From: Dokdonella_A sp963775445
GTDB lineage: Bacteria > Pseudomonadota > Gammaproteobacteria > Xanthomonadales > Rhodanobacteraceae
Reading direction: 5' to 3'
Assembly (NCBI GenBank): GCA_963775445.1
Contig: CAVZIT010000006.1
Coordinates: 62,001-126,000 of the forward strand
DNA: 64,000 nt
This document shows positions 18,071 to 27,249 of the stretch, piece by piece (the first letter of the stretch is position 1; the number at the start of each line of letters is the position of its first letter). The notes under the pieces were generated by a model. The model was not told the origin of the DNA and made no database searches. It saw nothing but the letters and a program-made list of their open reading frames with translations. The position numbers and the translations under genes were made by a program.

Positions 18071-18772
18071 TCAGACAGGGGGCGCCGAGCGGATCGCACG
18101 AATGGAGCGGGTGTGACTTCGCGCATACACATAGACCGTCGCGGGGGGCATGTTGACCCAGGCTACGCCGGCACGGCGCACGGTCAGACCTATCTGGTTG
18201 AGCAACTCACGGGAAACCGGATTGGCCGGGCCATAAGTAAACTGGATGAAGCGCCCATTGGCATCCATGGAAGCGAATGACGCTTCGAGTATCACCCGCT
18301 GGGTCGGGCGCGACATCGATAGCAGCCCCAAGCCGCTCAGCACCGCGTCGGCAGGCCCGCGAGCCGCGAAGCGACTGCGGCGCACGTGCGCGCGCAATTC
18401 GCGCGCATCGCCGCAGACCACGGTCACACCCGGGAAACGATGGTGCAGCAGTTGGTACAACTGCTCATTGACCTCGAGCACCAGAAGGTCCGCCGGTGCG
18501 ATGCCATGATTGAGAAGGGCGCGCGTGAACACACCCGTTCCTCCACCAAGTTCGATCACGCGGCGCGTGGTGGGGAGGAGCTGCGCGATCATCTGCTGCG
18601 CCAGTTGTCGGCTCGAAGGCGAAAGGGCCGCTACGGCCAGCGGATTCTTGAGCCACTGACGAAAGAACGTCCAGGCGACGGGTACGCCCTCTGTCGCGCT
18701 CGGTTCCTCGGCGGATGAACTCTGGCGCCTCATCGGCGAAATGGCACTCTCGCAATTGATCGTCCCCATCAT
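18071..18772 (-). CDS. PmtA-like phospholipid N-methyltransferase
   Basis: The SAM-binding core reads RVIELGGGTGVFTRALL and DLLVLEVNEQLYQLL, preceded by the segment FFRQWLKNPLAVAALSPSSRQLA. That N-terminal pattern, a short amphipathic helix and then a PSS motif ahead of motif I, is typical of the PmtA family, which methylates phosphatidylethanolamine toward phosphatidylcholine at the inner membrane. A family member with another substrate is possible. The longest frame starts at 18772; an internal ATG at 18733 (MRRQSSS) is equally plausible. Confidence 0.75.
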   Translation of the reverse strand: MMGTINCESAISPMRRQSSSAEEPSATEGVPVAWTFFRQWLKNPLAVAALSPSSRQLAQQMIAQLLPTTRRVIELGGGTGVFTRALLNHGIAPADLLVLEVNEQLYQLLHHRFPGVTVVCGDARELRAHVRRSRFAARGPADAVLSGLGLLSMSRPTQRVILEASFASMDANGRFIQFTYGPANPVSRELLNQIGLTVRRAGVAWVNMPPATVYVYARSHTRSIRAIRSAPPV

Positions 18773-18929
18773 AGCCTATGCGGTACGACCAGCATGTCAA
18801 AACGGCGTGGGCGAGGCCGGGCCAGACGGGCCCTTGTGCATCAGCACATCGCGAGCGCACGCCAGGGCGTCACGGGAAATCCGATTCGGGTTCCAACGTT
18901 GTCGTAACGATGTTCGCCAAAAAAAGAAA

Positions 18930-18961
18930 CCCCGCGGCGATCAGGGGAAATCGCCGCGGGG
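18930..18961 (-). terminator. Rho-independent terminator of the Gly/Tyr-rich gene
   Basis: On the minus strand a 12-bp perfect stem (CCCCGCGGCGAT with its complement), 8-base loop, is followed by TTTCTTTTTTT. It lies about 70 bases after the stop at 19029 and is a textbook intrinsic terminator. Confidence 0.9.
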
Positions 18962-19028
18962 CAGAAACGCTGGCAGCGGAAGGGGGAGGGAGGGGTGCGC
19001 TGCCAGCGCAGACTGTAGATCGCCCAGA

Positions 19029-19466
19029 TCAATAGCCGTCGCGATCGTAATAACGTGCTCGATGATCGTAGCCGTCTCGGTGCCCACCTCGATAAATGCG
19101 ATGGTCGCGATATCCGCGGCCATAGTGGCCATGACGCACGACGACCGGGCTGTCGTAGTAGACCGCGCCATATGCCGGGTAAGACTCCTCGTAATAGCTC
19201 GGCCCATAGTAGGTCGGCCCGTAATACGCCGGTCCGTAATAAGCAGGTGCGTAGTAACCGCCCAAGTACGGCGCGACGTAACCGCTGACGTATCCGCCAC
19301 CGCAGTGACGACAGCTGGAATACCCGATACCAAAACCCGGGCCGCCGATGCTGATGCCCAAACCAATATGCGAACGCGCCGAAGCCAAAGGCGCAACGCC
19401 CAGCGCCAGCGCCGCCAATGCTCCAATGAGCAGTTTTCTTGCACGGTTTCTCATCAGGATTCGCAT
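19029..19466 (-). CDS. Exported Gly/Tyr-rich low-complexity protein
   Basis: This 145-residue protein starts with a signal peptide (KLLIGALAALALGVAPLASA) and continues as a Gly/Tyr/Pro-rich chain with repeated YYGP units (four near the centre) and a C-terminal tract rich in His, Arg, Tyr and Asp. A CRHC pair lies near residue 52. No enzyme domain is visible; such proteins are seen in envelopes and extracellular matrices of proteobacteria. GGAGGG 8 bases upstream supports the ATG at 19466. A strong terminator follows, so it is probably monocistronic and well expressed. Confidence 0.8.
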   Translation of the reverse strand: MRILMRNRARKLLIGALAALALGVAPLASARSHIGLGISIGGPGFGIGYSSCRHCGGGYVSGYVAPYLGGYYAPAYYGPAYYGPTYYGPSYYEESYPAYGAVYYDSPVVVRHGHYGRGYRDHRIYRGGHRDGYDHRARYYDRDGY

Positions 19467-19546
19467 GTTTCAGACCCTCCGAACTTCATGGTCGAGATGC
19501 TGCGGTTCGGCGCCTGAATCACGACTGAAATAGTTGTATGAGGATG

Positions 19547-21793
19547 TTAAGGGATCGTCTGGTCTCGTCGTCGCAACGTGTAACACTGATGAATGCGCGG
19601 ACTGCGCGAGAAATCGAACGGAATGCTGGAGGTCGATACATCATCCACCTCCATTCCGTCGAGGGCATCGCGATCGAGCCGGAAACGTCGATTGTTGGTG
19701 GAAAAAACGATGGTTCCATCGATGGCCAGGCGTCTCTTGCACAACAGCAACAACTGCACGTGGTCGCGCTGCACATCAAAATTCGCCGCGTTCCGGGAGT
19801 TCGAGAACGTCGGCGGGTCGACGAAGATCAGGTCATATTCGCCGGTATCGTGGGCAAGCCATTGCATCGCATCGGCCTGGATCAGGCGATGCCGCGCACC
19901 TGTAAAATCGTTCAGCGCGAGATTGCGTGCCGCCCAGTCGAGGTAAGTGGGCGACAAATCGACGCTGCTCGTATTCGCCGCACCCCCAGCCGCGGCATAT
20001 GCCGTCGCGCTCGCGGTGTAACAGAACAGGTTCAGGAATCGCTTCGCGTGAGCCATCCCACGCAGCATCGACCTGGTCGGACGATGGTCGAGAAACAGGC
20101 CGGTGTCTAGATGGTCGAAGAGATTCACTCGCAGCGCGAGACCACCCTCCTCAACCAGCAAGTAGTCGCCGCGGGCGTCGAAGTGCCCGTGTCCGATACC
20201 GCCTTTGACACGTTGCCGCGACTTCACGGCGATGCGCGAGCGCGGAACGTCGAGCGCCACGCCCGCGGCGCGCACCAGCTCGGCCAGGCGCAAGCGTGCA
20301 TCGTGGGCCGGAATATCTCTTGGCGCCGCGTATTCCTGCACATGCAGCCACGTTTGCGGAAAACCATGGTGCTTCGCGGAATCGCGCTTCGACGCGAGCG
20401 CATGATGCCGCCCTCGTGCCTCTTCCAACTGGGGTGATGCCACGTCAATTTCTCGGTCAATGGCAGTATAAACGTCTATCGCCGCAGCATATTCCGGAAT
20501 ATCGGCATCGTACACGCGATAGCAGCCGATCGCCTCGCGCATCAAGCGTTTGCGCAGATGCCGCGCGTTCTTGGCGATGCGGTTGGCCAGTCCCTCGCCA
20601 CCCGCCGAGAGCGGGCGCCGTTCACGAACCGGCGCGATGGAATGCTCCACCTCGCAAACAAGAAGGCGGCATTCGAGCGCCCCGTTGAACAGCACGTAAC
20701 GTTTGCGCGCGTGCAGACCCAGATCGCGTGCCAACGCGTCGTCCGAGGTGATGATCGCAGCACGCCAACCGGTGAACCCGACGCGGATGCATTGCCCAAG
20801 TTGGCGATATGTCTCGTCAAGGTGTTCTCGCTCACCGAGGCGCTCGCCGTACGGCGGGTTGCAGACCACCAGGCCGCTGGCACTTTCGGGCGGCGGCTGC
20901 AATTGGTCGACAGATTGCTGCGCAAGGCGCACGACGCCGTCCAGCCCCGCAGTCGCGATATTGCGCGTTGCCTGCGCCAGCACGCGCGCGTCGTCGTCGT
21001 ATCCAAAAAATACCGGTGCCAGAGTGCGCAGTCCAGCTTCGGCGCGCGCGGCCGCTTCTTCCTTGAGTCGTGTCCAAAGCGCTTGGTCGTGGCCGAGCCA
21101 GCCGAGGAACCCGAAATAGTCGCGTTTGATGCCCGGTGCGCTGTCCGATGCCATCAGCGCCGCTTCGATCAACAACGTTGCTGCGCCGCACATCGGATCA
21201 ACCAGTGAACCGCCCGCAGCCGAGATTTCCGGCCAGCCACCTCGAAGCAGGATCGCACACGCAAGATTTTCCTTGAGCGGCGCATCCCCCTGACCGACGC
21301 GCCAGCCGCGCCGGTGCAGGGGCGTCCCGGAGAAATCCAGCGACAGGATTGCGCGATTGCGCCGCAGCCACAGGTTCAGCCGTATGGAAGGCCGCTGCAG
21401 GTTGACATCGGGACGCGCACCCGTGCGTTCGCGAAACTGATCGACCAGCGCGTCCTTGACTCGCTGGGAAATGTATTGCGTATGCCGGAGCGCGCTCGCA
21501 TTCGACACAGCGTCGACCGCCAGGGTGCCGTCGACAGCGAGATGCGGCGCCCAATCGATTGACTGGACGCCTGCGTAAAGCGCAGCCTCGTCCGGTGCAT
21601 CGAATTCCGCCAGCCGAATCAGGATGCGACTGGCGAGGCGCGACCAGAGACACGCGCGATATCCGATTTCAAGGGCGCCCTTGAAATGCACGCCTGCCAG
21701 CGCTTCGTGCACGTCGATGGCGCCGAGCGCAACCAGCTCATCGCGCAGCAGGTATTCGATGCCTTTCGGACAGGTGGCGAAATAGTCATGCAT
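19547..21793 (-). CDS. rlmKL: Bifunctional 23S rRNA methyltransferase RlmKL
   Basis: RlmKL makes m2G2445 and m7G2069 in 23S rRNA. The 748-residue protein has the N-terminal THUMP region (CPKGIEYLLRDELVALGA), the RlmL catalytic half with VDPMCGAATLLIEAALMA and the NPPYGERLGE motif at about residue 310, and the RlmK half with FLNLFCYTASATAYAAAGG and DPPTFSNS at about residue 658. The length agrees with gammaproteobacterial fusions of about 700 residues. It stands alone on the minus strand. Confidence 0.95.
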   Translation of the reverse strand: MHDYFATCPKGIEYLLRDELVALGAIDVHEALAGVHFKGALEIGYRACLWSRLASRILIRLAEFDAPDEAALYAGVQSIDWAPHLAVDGTLAVDAVSNASALRHTQYISQRVKDALVDQFRERTGARPDVNLQRPSIRLNLWLRRNRAILSLDFSGTPLHRRGWRVGQGDAPLKENLACAILLRGGWPEISAAGGSLVDPMCGAATLLIEAALMASDSAPGIKRDYFGFLGWLGHDQALWTRLKEEAAARAEAGLRTLAPVFFGYDDDARVLAQATRNIATAGLDGVVRLAQQSVDQLQPPPESASGLVVCNPPYGERLGEREHLDETYRQLGQCIRVGFTGWRAAIITSDDALARDLGLHARKRYVLFNGALECRLLVCEVEHSIAPVRERRPLSAGGEGLANRIAKNARHLRKRLMREAIGCYRVYDADIPEYAAAIDVYTAIDREIDVASPQLEEARGRHHALASKRDSAKHHGFPQTWLHVQEYAAPRDIPAHDARLRLAELVRAAGVALDVPRSRIAVKSRQRVKGGIGHGHFDARGDYLLVEEGGLALRVNLFDHLDTGLFLDHRPTRSMLRGMAHAKRFLNLFCYTASATAYAAAGGAANTSSVDLSPTYLDWAARNLALNDFTGARHRLIQADAMQWLAHDTGEYDLIFVDPPTFSNSRNAANFDVQRDHVQLLLLCKRRLAIDGTIVFSTNNRRFRLDRDALDGMEVDDVSTSSIPFDFSRSPRIHQCYTLRRRDQTIP

Positions 21794-21912
21794 GCATTTT
21801 GTGGCCCGGGACGGGGCGCTCTGTCAGGACCAACGCGCAACCTGCACCGTGTTTTCGCTTATGTCGAGCGATGGATACCGCCCGAATCGGAGCGCGACGC
21901 GCAACGCGCCTG

Positions 21913-22425
21913 TCACGTGATACTCATCAGAAACCGCTCGAACACGATTGCGCAGTATTCAACGTGCTTGCCGAGGCGGTGATCGTCTGCAACCAGATGC
22001 AGACTGTCGCGCCGCTCGCGCGCGAATGCGATGGTGGACTCGACCGGGCATATTTCATCGTCCCAGCCATGAATCAGCACGGTCGGGACGCGAGCCGCCG
22101 TGAAACGCTTCGGGTACCCACCGATATGGACGGGCAGCGCGAGCAGGAACAGTCCCTCGCACGAACGCGCGAGCGAGGCAAACCCGGAGACGAACGCGCC
22201 CATGCTGGAACCCGCGAACACGATGCGTCCACGCTCAGGCGTTTGCGCGATGGCATGTTGTATGCGGGAATCTATTGCGCGGGCATCTGCGAGCGCATCG
22301 ATGCTGCGATAGTCCGGCCGCACGCTGGCCCAGTCCAGCCGCTCGGCGACTTTGGCCAGCGCGCTGACCTTGGTCGCCTGCGGACCGCTTTCGAGTCCAT
22401 GCGACAGAATGACGGTACCTTTCAT
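21913..22425 (-). CDS. Small alpha/beta hydrolase (YqiA/RBBP9-like)
   Basis: The protein of 170 residues has a compact alpha/beta hydrolase fold: TVILSHGLESGP with the oxyanion strand, nucleophile elbow GSSMGAF (Ser in SSMG), acid region VLIHGWDDEICP and the histidine in DDHRLG. Size and lack of a cap fit YqiA/RBBP9-type esterases. The substrate is unknown. The start MKGTVILSHG at 22425 is chosen because the fold begins there; the frame is open upstream. Confidence 0.8.
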   Translation of the reverse strand: MKGTVILSHGLESGPQATKVSALAKVAERLDWASVRPDYRSIDALADARAIDSRIQHAIAQTPERGRIVFAGSSMGAFVSGFASLARSCEGLFLLALPVHIGGYPKRFTAARVPTVLIHGWDDEICPVESTIAFARERRDSLHLVADDHRLGKHVEYCAIVFERFLMSIT

Positions 22426-22961
22426 TGCCAATGCCGTTCCGGTGAACAAGGGGTTTTTGGTTGCCTGCCGACATATCGCCGCAGGTTGGGCCATTCGATA
22501 TCGTCACGTCGCGCGAGAGGCATGTGCCACGCTTGCGATCACGAGCGTCCGGCGTCCTCGCGCCACGGATGCTCAACGATATCGCAAACAACCTGATCGG
22601 CGTTACGGTGACCGGAATTGGGCATGCGTAGCGTCCGCTCGATTGTCGTTCCTTGGGGGCGGGGAAGGACACCGTTCGCCCTGCGCGCAGGCGCGCAGCG
22701 AAGTCGAAGGGAGCGGTTCGCGTCTGGCGCTTTTTTCGCTAGTGGAGTTTGCGGAATCAGCCATGGTAGTGGGCGTCGATGCACGGAATCGGAACGCTCA
22801 TCACGGGGAAGTCGACTGAATCAAACCTGTCTGCGCTCGACTCGCGCATCGACTATGCTCTGCTGCATGTTCGATCCAAGGATACCGGCAATCCGACCGT
22901 CGCAAATCGCGCGCTCGCAATACTCGCGTTGGCGACGGCAGTCTTCCGAAAGCACAAGGGC
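22426..22961. other. 536-bp stretch without a recognised gene
   Basis: I see no convincing coding sequence between the hydrolase and the GH15 gene. The part at about 22660-22712 carries one degenerate copy of the dispersed repeat family (CGCAGCGAAGTCGAAGGGAG). Frames running across the rest have shadow-like composition. The GH15 gene could start a little farther upstream than annotated. Confidence 0.6.
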
Positions 22962-24812
22962 GTGAACCGCCGCATCGAAGACTACGCGATGATCGGCGAC
23001 TGTCGCAGCTGCGCGCTGGTCAGTCGCGAGGGTTCGATCGACTGGCTGTGCTGGCCACGTTTCGACTCCGCTGCCTGTTTCGCTGCCCTCCTCGGCACCG
23101 AGGACAATGGTTGCTGGCGCATCGCGCCCGCCGGAAAGTTCAAGGTCGAGCGCAGCTACCGCGGTACCACGATGGTGCTCGAGACCGAATTCGAGACCAG
23201 CGAAGGCGCCGTCACCCTGATCGATTGCATGCCGATGCACGATGGTCCGGGGCAAGTGTGCCGGCTGCTCGTCGGGCGTCGCGGCAAGGTGAGGATGCGC
23301 GTCGATCTGGTGCTGCGCTTCGACTACGGCCGAACGATCCCCTGGGTGACCCAGAACCAACGTGGCGAGCTCAACGCGATAGCCGGTCCCCAACGCGTCG
23401 TGCTGCGCTCTCCGATCGAGTTGCATGGCGAGAAGATGCGTTCGGTCGGTGAGTTCACCGTCGCGGAGGGCGAAACGATTCCGTTCACACTGGTCCACGG
23501 CCGATCGCACCTGCCGCCACCGGAGGCACTGGACCCGATCGCCGCAATCGAGGAAACCACGCGCGAACAATGCGAATGGATTTCGCATTGCGCAGATGCC
23601 GGCGAATGGTCCGACGCGATGAAACGGTCGCTGGTCACGCTGCGCGGCCTGACGTTCCGCCCGACCGGCGGCATCGTCGCCGCCCCCACGACCTCACTCC
23701 CCGAAAAGATCGGCAGTTCACGGAACTGGGATTACCGTTACTGCTGGATACGCGATGCGGCGTTTACGCTGATCGCACTCATGAACGCCGGCTACTACGA
23801 CGAGGCCGATGCGTGGAGCCAGTGGGTTGTGCGTGCGATGGCCGGTCATCCCGCGCAGCTTCAGATCATGTACGGCGTTGCCGGCGAGCGCTTGTTGCCG
23901 GAGCTAGAGTTGCCCTGGCTGTCCGGCTACGACAACTCCGCGCCGGTGCGCATCGGCAATGCCGCGGCGGGGCAGATGCAGCTCGATGTCTATGGCGAAC
24001 TTGCCGACGCGATGGCGCAGGCACGTCACGGCGGACTCCCGGCCGCGCACCGCGAAGCACGCGAGATGCGCCGTGGATTACTGGCGAATCTCGAGACCAT
24101 CTGGCAAAAACCCGATCAGGGGATCTGGGAAATCCGCGGCGATCCACAGCACTTCGTGCATTCGAAAGTCATGGCCTGGGTCGCGTTCCAGCGCGCAGCC
24201 GACGACGACAGCGAGGACGTCGATCCGGCGGATCGCGCGCACTGGCGGGATGTCGCCAAGCAGATCCGCGACGAGGTGTGCAGCAAGGGTTTCGACCACC
24301 GGCAGCAAAGTTTCGTACAGGCCTACGGCGCGCCGCATCTCGATGCGAGCCTGCTGATGCTGCCGATCGTCGGTTTCCTGCCCGCCGAGGATCCACGCAT
24401 CGTCGGCACGGTCGCCGCGATCGAAAAACATTTGTTGGTCGATGGTCTCGTTAAGCGCTACCAGACCCGGCATGGCGTCGACGGCCTCGCTCCCGGAGAA
24501 GGCGCCTTCCTCGCATGCAGCTTCTGGCTGGCCGACAACTACGTCCTGCAAGACCGCATGGATGACGCGCGGCGACTGTTCGAGCACCTGTTGTCGTTGC
24601 GCAATGATGTGGGCCTGCTCGCCGAGGAATACGATCCGGCTGCGGGGCGCATGCTCGGCAACTTCCCGCAGGCGCTATCGCATATCGCGTTGATCAACAC
24701 TGCATTGAACCTGACCCGCGCAACCCATCAGAGTCCGGCAAAGCAACGCGCGGGTGGCACGAATGAAAACCAGAACAGTTCCAAGGCACACGTCCGTAAC
24801 AACCGCGCGTAG
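22962..24812 (+). CDS. Glycoside hydrolase family 15 (glucoamylase/trehalase-like)
   Basis: The product is a GH15 enzyme that would release glucose from alpha-glucans or trehalose by inversion. The N-terminal GH15-associated domain begins RRIEDYAMIGDCRSCALVSR and GSIDWLCWPRFDS. The (alpha/alpha)6 catalytic barrel contains SSRNWDYRYCWIRDAAFTL and GEGAFLACSFWLADNYVL. No signal peptide is seen, so it is probably cytoplasmic. The GTG at 22962 gives 616 residues and the standard family N-terminus; the frame stays open to 22779 but without homologous sequence. It may act on storage glycogen or trehalose. Confidence 0.88.
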   Translation: MNRRIEDYAMIGDCRSCALVSREGSIDWLCWPRFDSAACFAALLGTEDNGCWRIAPAGKFKVERSYRGTTMVLETEFETSEGAVTLIDCMPMHDGPGQVCRLLVGRRGKVRMRVDLVLRFDYGRTIPWVTQNQRGELNAIAGPQRVVLRSPIELHGEKMRSVGEFTVAEGETIPFTLVHGRSHLPPPEALDPIAAIEETTREQCEWISHCADAGEWSDAMKRSLVTLRGLTFRPTGGIVAAPTTSLPEKIGSSRNWDYRYCWIRDAAFTLIALMNAGYYDEADAWSQWVVRAMAGHPAQLQIMYGVAGERLLPELELPWLSGYDNSAPVRIGNAAAGQMQLDVYGELADAMAQARHGGLPAAHREAREMRRGLLANLETIWQKPDQGIWEIRGDPQHFVHSKVMAWVAFQRAADDDSEDVDPADRAHWRDVAKQIRDEVCSKGFDHRQQSFVQAYGAPHLDASLLMLPIVGFLPAEDPRIVGTVAAIEKHLLVDGLVKRYQTRHGVDGLAPGEGAFLACSFWLADNYVLQDRMDDARRLFEHLLSLRNDVGLLAEEYDPAAGRMLGNFPQALSHIALINTALNLTRATHQSPAKQRAGGTNENQNSSKAHVRNNRA

Positions 24813-24894
24813 GATTGCGTCGATTTCCCGGATGTGCCCGCCGCAGGCATTCCCATGGCGGCACCGTGGCTGCACAACGTCGACTTGAGGCGCG

Positions 24895-25348
24895 ATGCGA
24901 ATTTACCGACGCGTTGCGCCCATGGAAAACCGCGAAATTGCGATGACCGTTGTAGCCATTCTTTGCGGTTCGCGAGTCACAATATTGTTCGGCGTCTTCT
25001 GTCTCTCGGGTTGCAGCGCAGCCTCGCAGCAAGCGCTCGGTACACTCGAATACGATCGCATCACATTGACCGCTCCGGTGGCCGAACGCATCGTCTCCAT
25101 CCATGTGCGAAGGTCAACGGGTTGCTGTCCGGCTTCATGTTTGCGTTCACCAGCATGCCCAAGATCACGCAGTGTATCTCCGAGAATTGCCGTTGATGCA
25201 CTTCCTGCGATTGACCCGCGGCATCGTGTTGCGTGGTGCCGGTTTGTCGGAGTTGTGGACCCAGGTGCTGACGTTGGTGGTGTTCACGCAGGTGATGATG
25301 GCTTCCGCAATCCTGCGTTTTCGCAAACGGCTTGACTGGCCCCAAGGG
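24895..25348 (+). pseudogene. Collapsed exporter operon: HlyD start joined to ABC-2 permease end
   Basis: The first frame encodes a lipoprotein-like leader (GVFCLSGCSAASQQ) and then ALGTLEYDRITLTAPVAERI, the typical beginning of HlyD adaptor proteins of YhiI type. At about 25105 the sequence passes, with frame changes, into NGLLSGFMFAFTSMPK and then LPLMHFLRLTRGIVLRGAG and a last membrane helix ending ASAILRFRKRLD, the conserved C-terminus of ABC-2 permeases of YhhJ type. The rest of the adaptor, the ATPase gene and most of the permease are missing. This looks like one internal deletion in an adaptor-ATPase-permease operon, followed by frameshifts. Confidence 0.65.
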
Positions 25349-25381
25349 GATGCCACCCACGCATCCCGTTGCCGTAAACGA

Positions 25382-25756
25382 TCATCCGGCGCTGCGCTTG
25401 CGCTTTGCAGGTTTCGCCTCGCGCCGCACCGCGTTGCTGCCAGGAGCGCAGTAGACAGCATAGAGCGTCGCAATGACGGCCTGAGCAGGGCCTTCGCGCA
25501 ATGCATACCAGACCGTTTGCGATTCGCGCCGGGTGCGTACCATGCCTTCATCGCGCAATCTGGCCAGATGCTGGGACAATGCCGATTGGCTGAGTTCCGG
25601 CATGCTCTCGTTTATCCGGCCTACCGACATCTCCCCACCCGCCAACAGGCATAGCACGCGCAGACGCTGCGGGTTGCCCAACGCCTTGAGCAACCGCGAC
25701 GCTTCTACAGCACGCTCGTGCATTGAACTCAAATCTGTACTGGTTGGCGTCCGCAT
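25382..25756 (-). CDS. ArsR-family repressor, BigR/SqrR-like sulfide sensor
   Basis: This 124-residue winged-helix protein has the ArsR DNA-binding segment LSQSALSQHLARLRDEGMVRTRRE. Its two cysteines, Cys36 in RLRVLCLLAGGE and Cys103 in TLYAVYCAPG, occupy the positions of the redox pair in BigR, SqrR and YgaV, which form a di- or tetrasulfide with reactive sulfur and then leave DNA. The metal-binding box of classical ArsR proteins is missing. It is divergent from sulfide:quinone oxidoreductase with an AT-rich palindrome between them, so it most likely represses that operon and itself until sulfide or persulfide appears. Confidence 0.85.
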   Translation of the reverse strand: MRTPTSTDLSSMHERAVEASRLLKALGNPQRLRVLCLLAGGEMSVGRINESMPELSQSALSQHLARLRDEGMVRTRRESQTVWYALREGPAQAVIATLYAVYCAPGSNAVRREAKPAKRKRSAG

Positions 25757-25821
25757 CGTCCTGGTTCATCCCGAGTTGTGAGGCTGCGCATGCTCACCGG
25801 GTCCACCTTTACATCATTCAC

Positions 25822-25852
25822 TTAATTAGTATATTCTAATTTAGTGTATACT
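25822..25852. promoter_or_regulatory. Putative BigR-type operator and divergent promoters
   Basis: An inverted repeat AATTAG-TATATT-CTAATT (25824-25841) lies in the only strongly AT-rich stretch of this region. TATACT at 25847-25852 can serve as a -10 for sqr, and its minus-strand counterpart TATACT (25833-25828) as a -10 for the regulator gene, so binding here would block both. The AT-rich palindrome resembles known BigR sites; direct binding is inference. Confidence 0.6.
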
Positions 25853-25931
25853 TATTATCGCATAGTTGACGTGTGTCAAGGAGGACGTCGCCGCTTGAGG
25901 CATCCTGAAAGTCCCGTTTGGAGGTTCGGCC

Positions 25932-27218
25932 ATGGTGAAGATCATCGTTTTGGGCGCAGGGCTGGGCGGCATGAGTGCGGCCTACGAAATCCGCGAAGCT
26001 GTCGGCGACGGACCCGCGATCACCGTGGTGGGAGAGGGTCCGCTATTCAACTTCACGCCGTCCAACCCCTGGGTTGCGGTGGGCTGGCGCGGGCAAAGCG
26101 ATATCCGGGTTGAGGTCGCGCAGCCACTGGCGCGCCGCAACATCCAATTCATCGACACGCCGGCGGACAAGGTGCTGCCCCCGGACAACCGGATCAAGCT
26201 CAGCGACGGCCGCATGCTTGACTACGACTACCTCGTGATCGCCACCGGCCCCCGTCTGGCATTCGAGCGCGTACCGGGTACCGCGCCGGATGGTTTCGTG
26301 CAGTCGGTGTGCACCGGGCCGCACGCACACAGGGCCTGGCTGGCCTATCAGGAGTTCCTGAAAAAGCCCGGTCCCGTAGTGGTAGGCGCGGCGCAGGGCG
26401 CCAGTTGTTTCGGTCCGGCGTACGAGTTCGCGATGATCATGGACACCGATCTGCGCAGGCGCAAGCTGCGCGATCAGGTGCCTATGACCTACGTGACGTC
26501 CGAACCCTACATCGGCCATATGGGTTTGGGCGGGATCGGCGATTCCAAGGGTCTTCTGGAATCTGAACTGAGACAGCGTCACATAAAGTGGATTACCAAC
26601 GCACGGGTGACCTCGGTCGAGCAAGGCACGATGCATGTCGAGCAACTCGACGAACGCGGCGACGTGCAACACAAGCACACGCTGCCGTTCGCCTATTCGA
26701 TGCTGCTGCCTTCCTTCGCCGGCGTCGATGCGGTGCAGAACATCGACGGTCTGGTCAACCCTGGTGGCTTCGTGCTGATCGACGAACACCAGCGCAACCC
26801 GAAGTATCCCAACATCTTCGCGGCCGGGGTGTGCGTGGCCATCCCGCCGGTTGAAGCCACCCCGGTGCCGACCGGCGCACCCAAGACCGGGCTGATGATT
26901 GAATCCATGGTCACCGCGATTGCACAAAACATTCGCGACGACATCGCAGGCCAACCAGTCAGGGCGCGTGCCACCTGGAACGCCATGTGTCTGGCCGACA
27001 TGGGCGACCGCGGTTTCGCATTCATCGCGCTGCCGCAAATCCCGCCGCGCAACGTGACCAAGTCGGTCACCGGCAAGTGGGTGCACTTGGCCAAGGTCGC
27101 CTACGAAAAATATTTCCTGCGCAAGATGCGCAAAGGCCACGCCGACCCGGGTTACGAAAAATACATCCTCCGGGCTTTCGGCATCGACCGCCTGAAGCCG
27201 GACAAGGATGCGGCCTGA
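25932..27218 (+). CDS. sqr: Sulfide:quinone oxidoreductase
   Basis: The enzyme oxidises sulfide to polysulfide at the inner membrane and reduces quinone. The N-terminal FAD-binding motif is VLGAGLGGMSAAYEI. The three redox cysteines are present: Cys127 (QSVCTGPHA), Cys159 (GASCFGPAYEF) and Cys353 (NAMCLADMGDRG), matching Cys128, Cys160 and Cys356 of the Acidithiobacillus ferrooxidans enzyme, which it resembles along its whole length. The amphipathic C-terminal segment (YEKYFLRKMRKG) fits membrane attachment. GGAGG lies 10 bases before the ATG. It is the first gene of the operon controlled by the divergent ArsR-type regulator. Confidence 0.93.
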   Translation: MVKIIVLGAGLGGMSAAYEIREAVGDGPAITVVGEGPLFNFTPSNPWVAVGWRGQSDIRVEVAQPLARRNIQFIDTPADKVLPPDNRIKLSDGRMLDYDYLVIATGPRLAFERVPGTAPDGFVQSVCTGPHAHRAWLAYQEFLKKPGPVVVGAAQGASCFGPAYEFAMIMDTDLRRRKLRDQVPMTYVTSEPYIGHMGLGGIGDSKGLLESELRQRHIKWITNARVTSVEQGTMHVEQLDERGDVQHKHTLPFAYSMLLPSFAGVDAVQNIDGLVNPGGFVLIDEHQRNPKYPNIFAAGVCVAIPPVEATPVPTGAPKTGLMIESMVTAIAQNIRDDIAGQPVRARATWNAMCLADMGDRGFAFIALPQIPPRNVTKSVTGKWVHLAKVAYEKYFLRKMRKGHADPGYEKYILRAFGIDRLKPDKDAA

Positions 27219-27249
27219 ACAGCTGAACATCACAAGACCGCGTCCCTCC

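Noticed and set aside
18905..18965. The hairpin read as a plus-strand regulatory element
   Set aside because: The T-run follows the stem only on the minus strand, so it fits a terminator for the Gly/Tyr-rich gene.
24895..25348. A functional HlyD-ABC-2 fusion protein
   Set aside because: The segments lie in three different frames and lack an ATPase, so no working product can be made.
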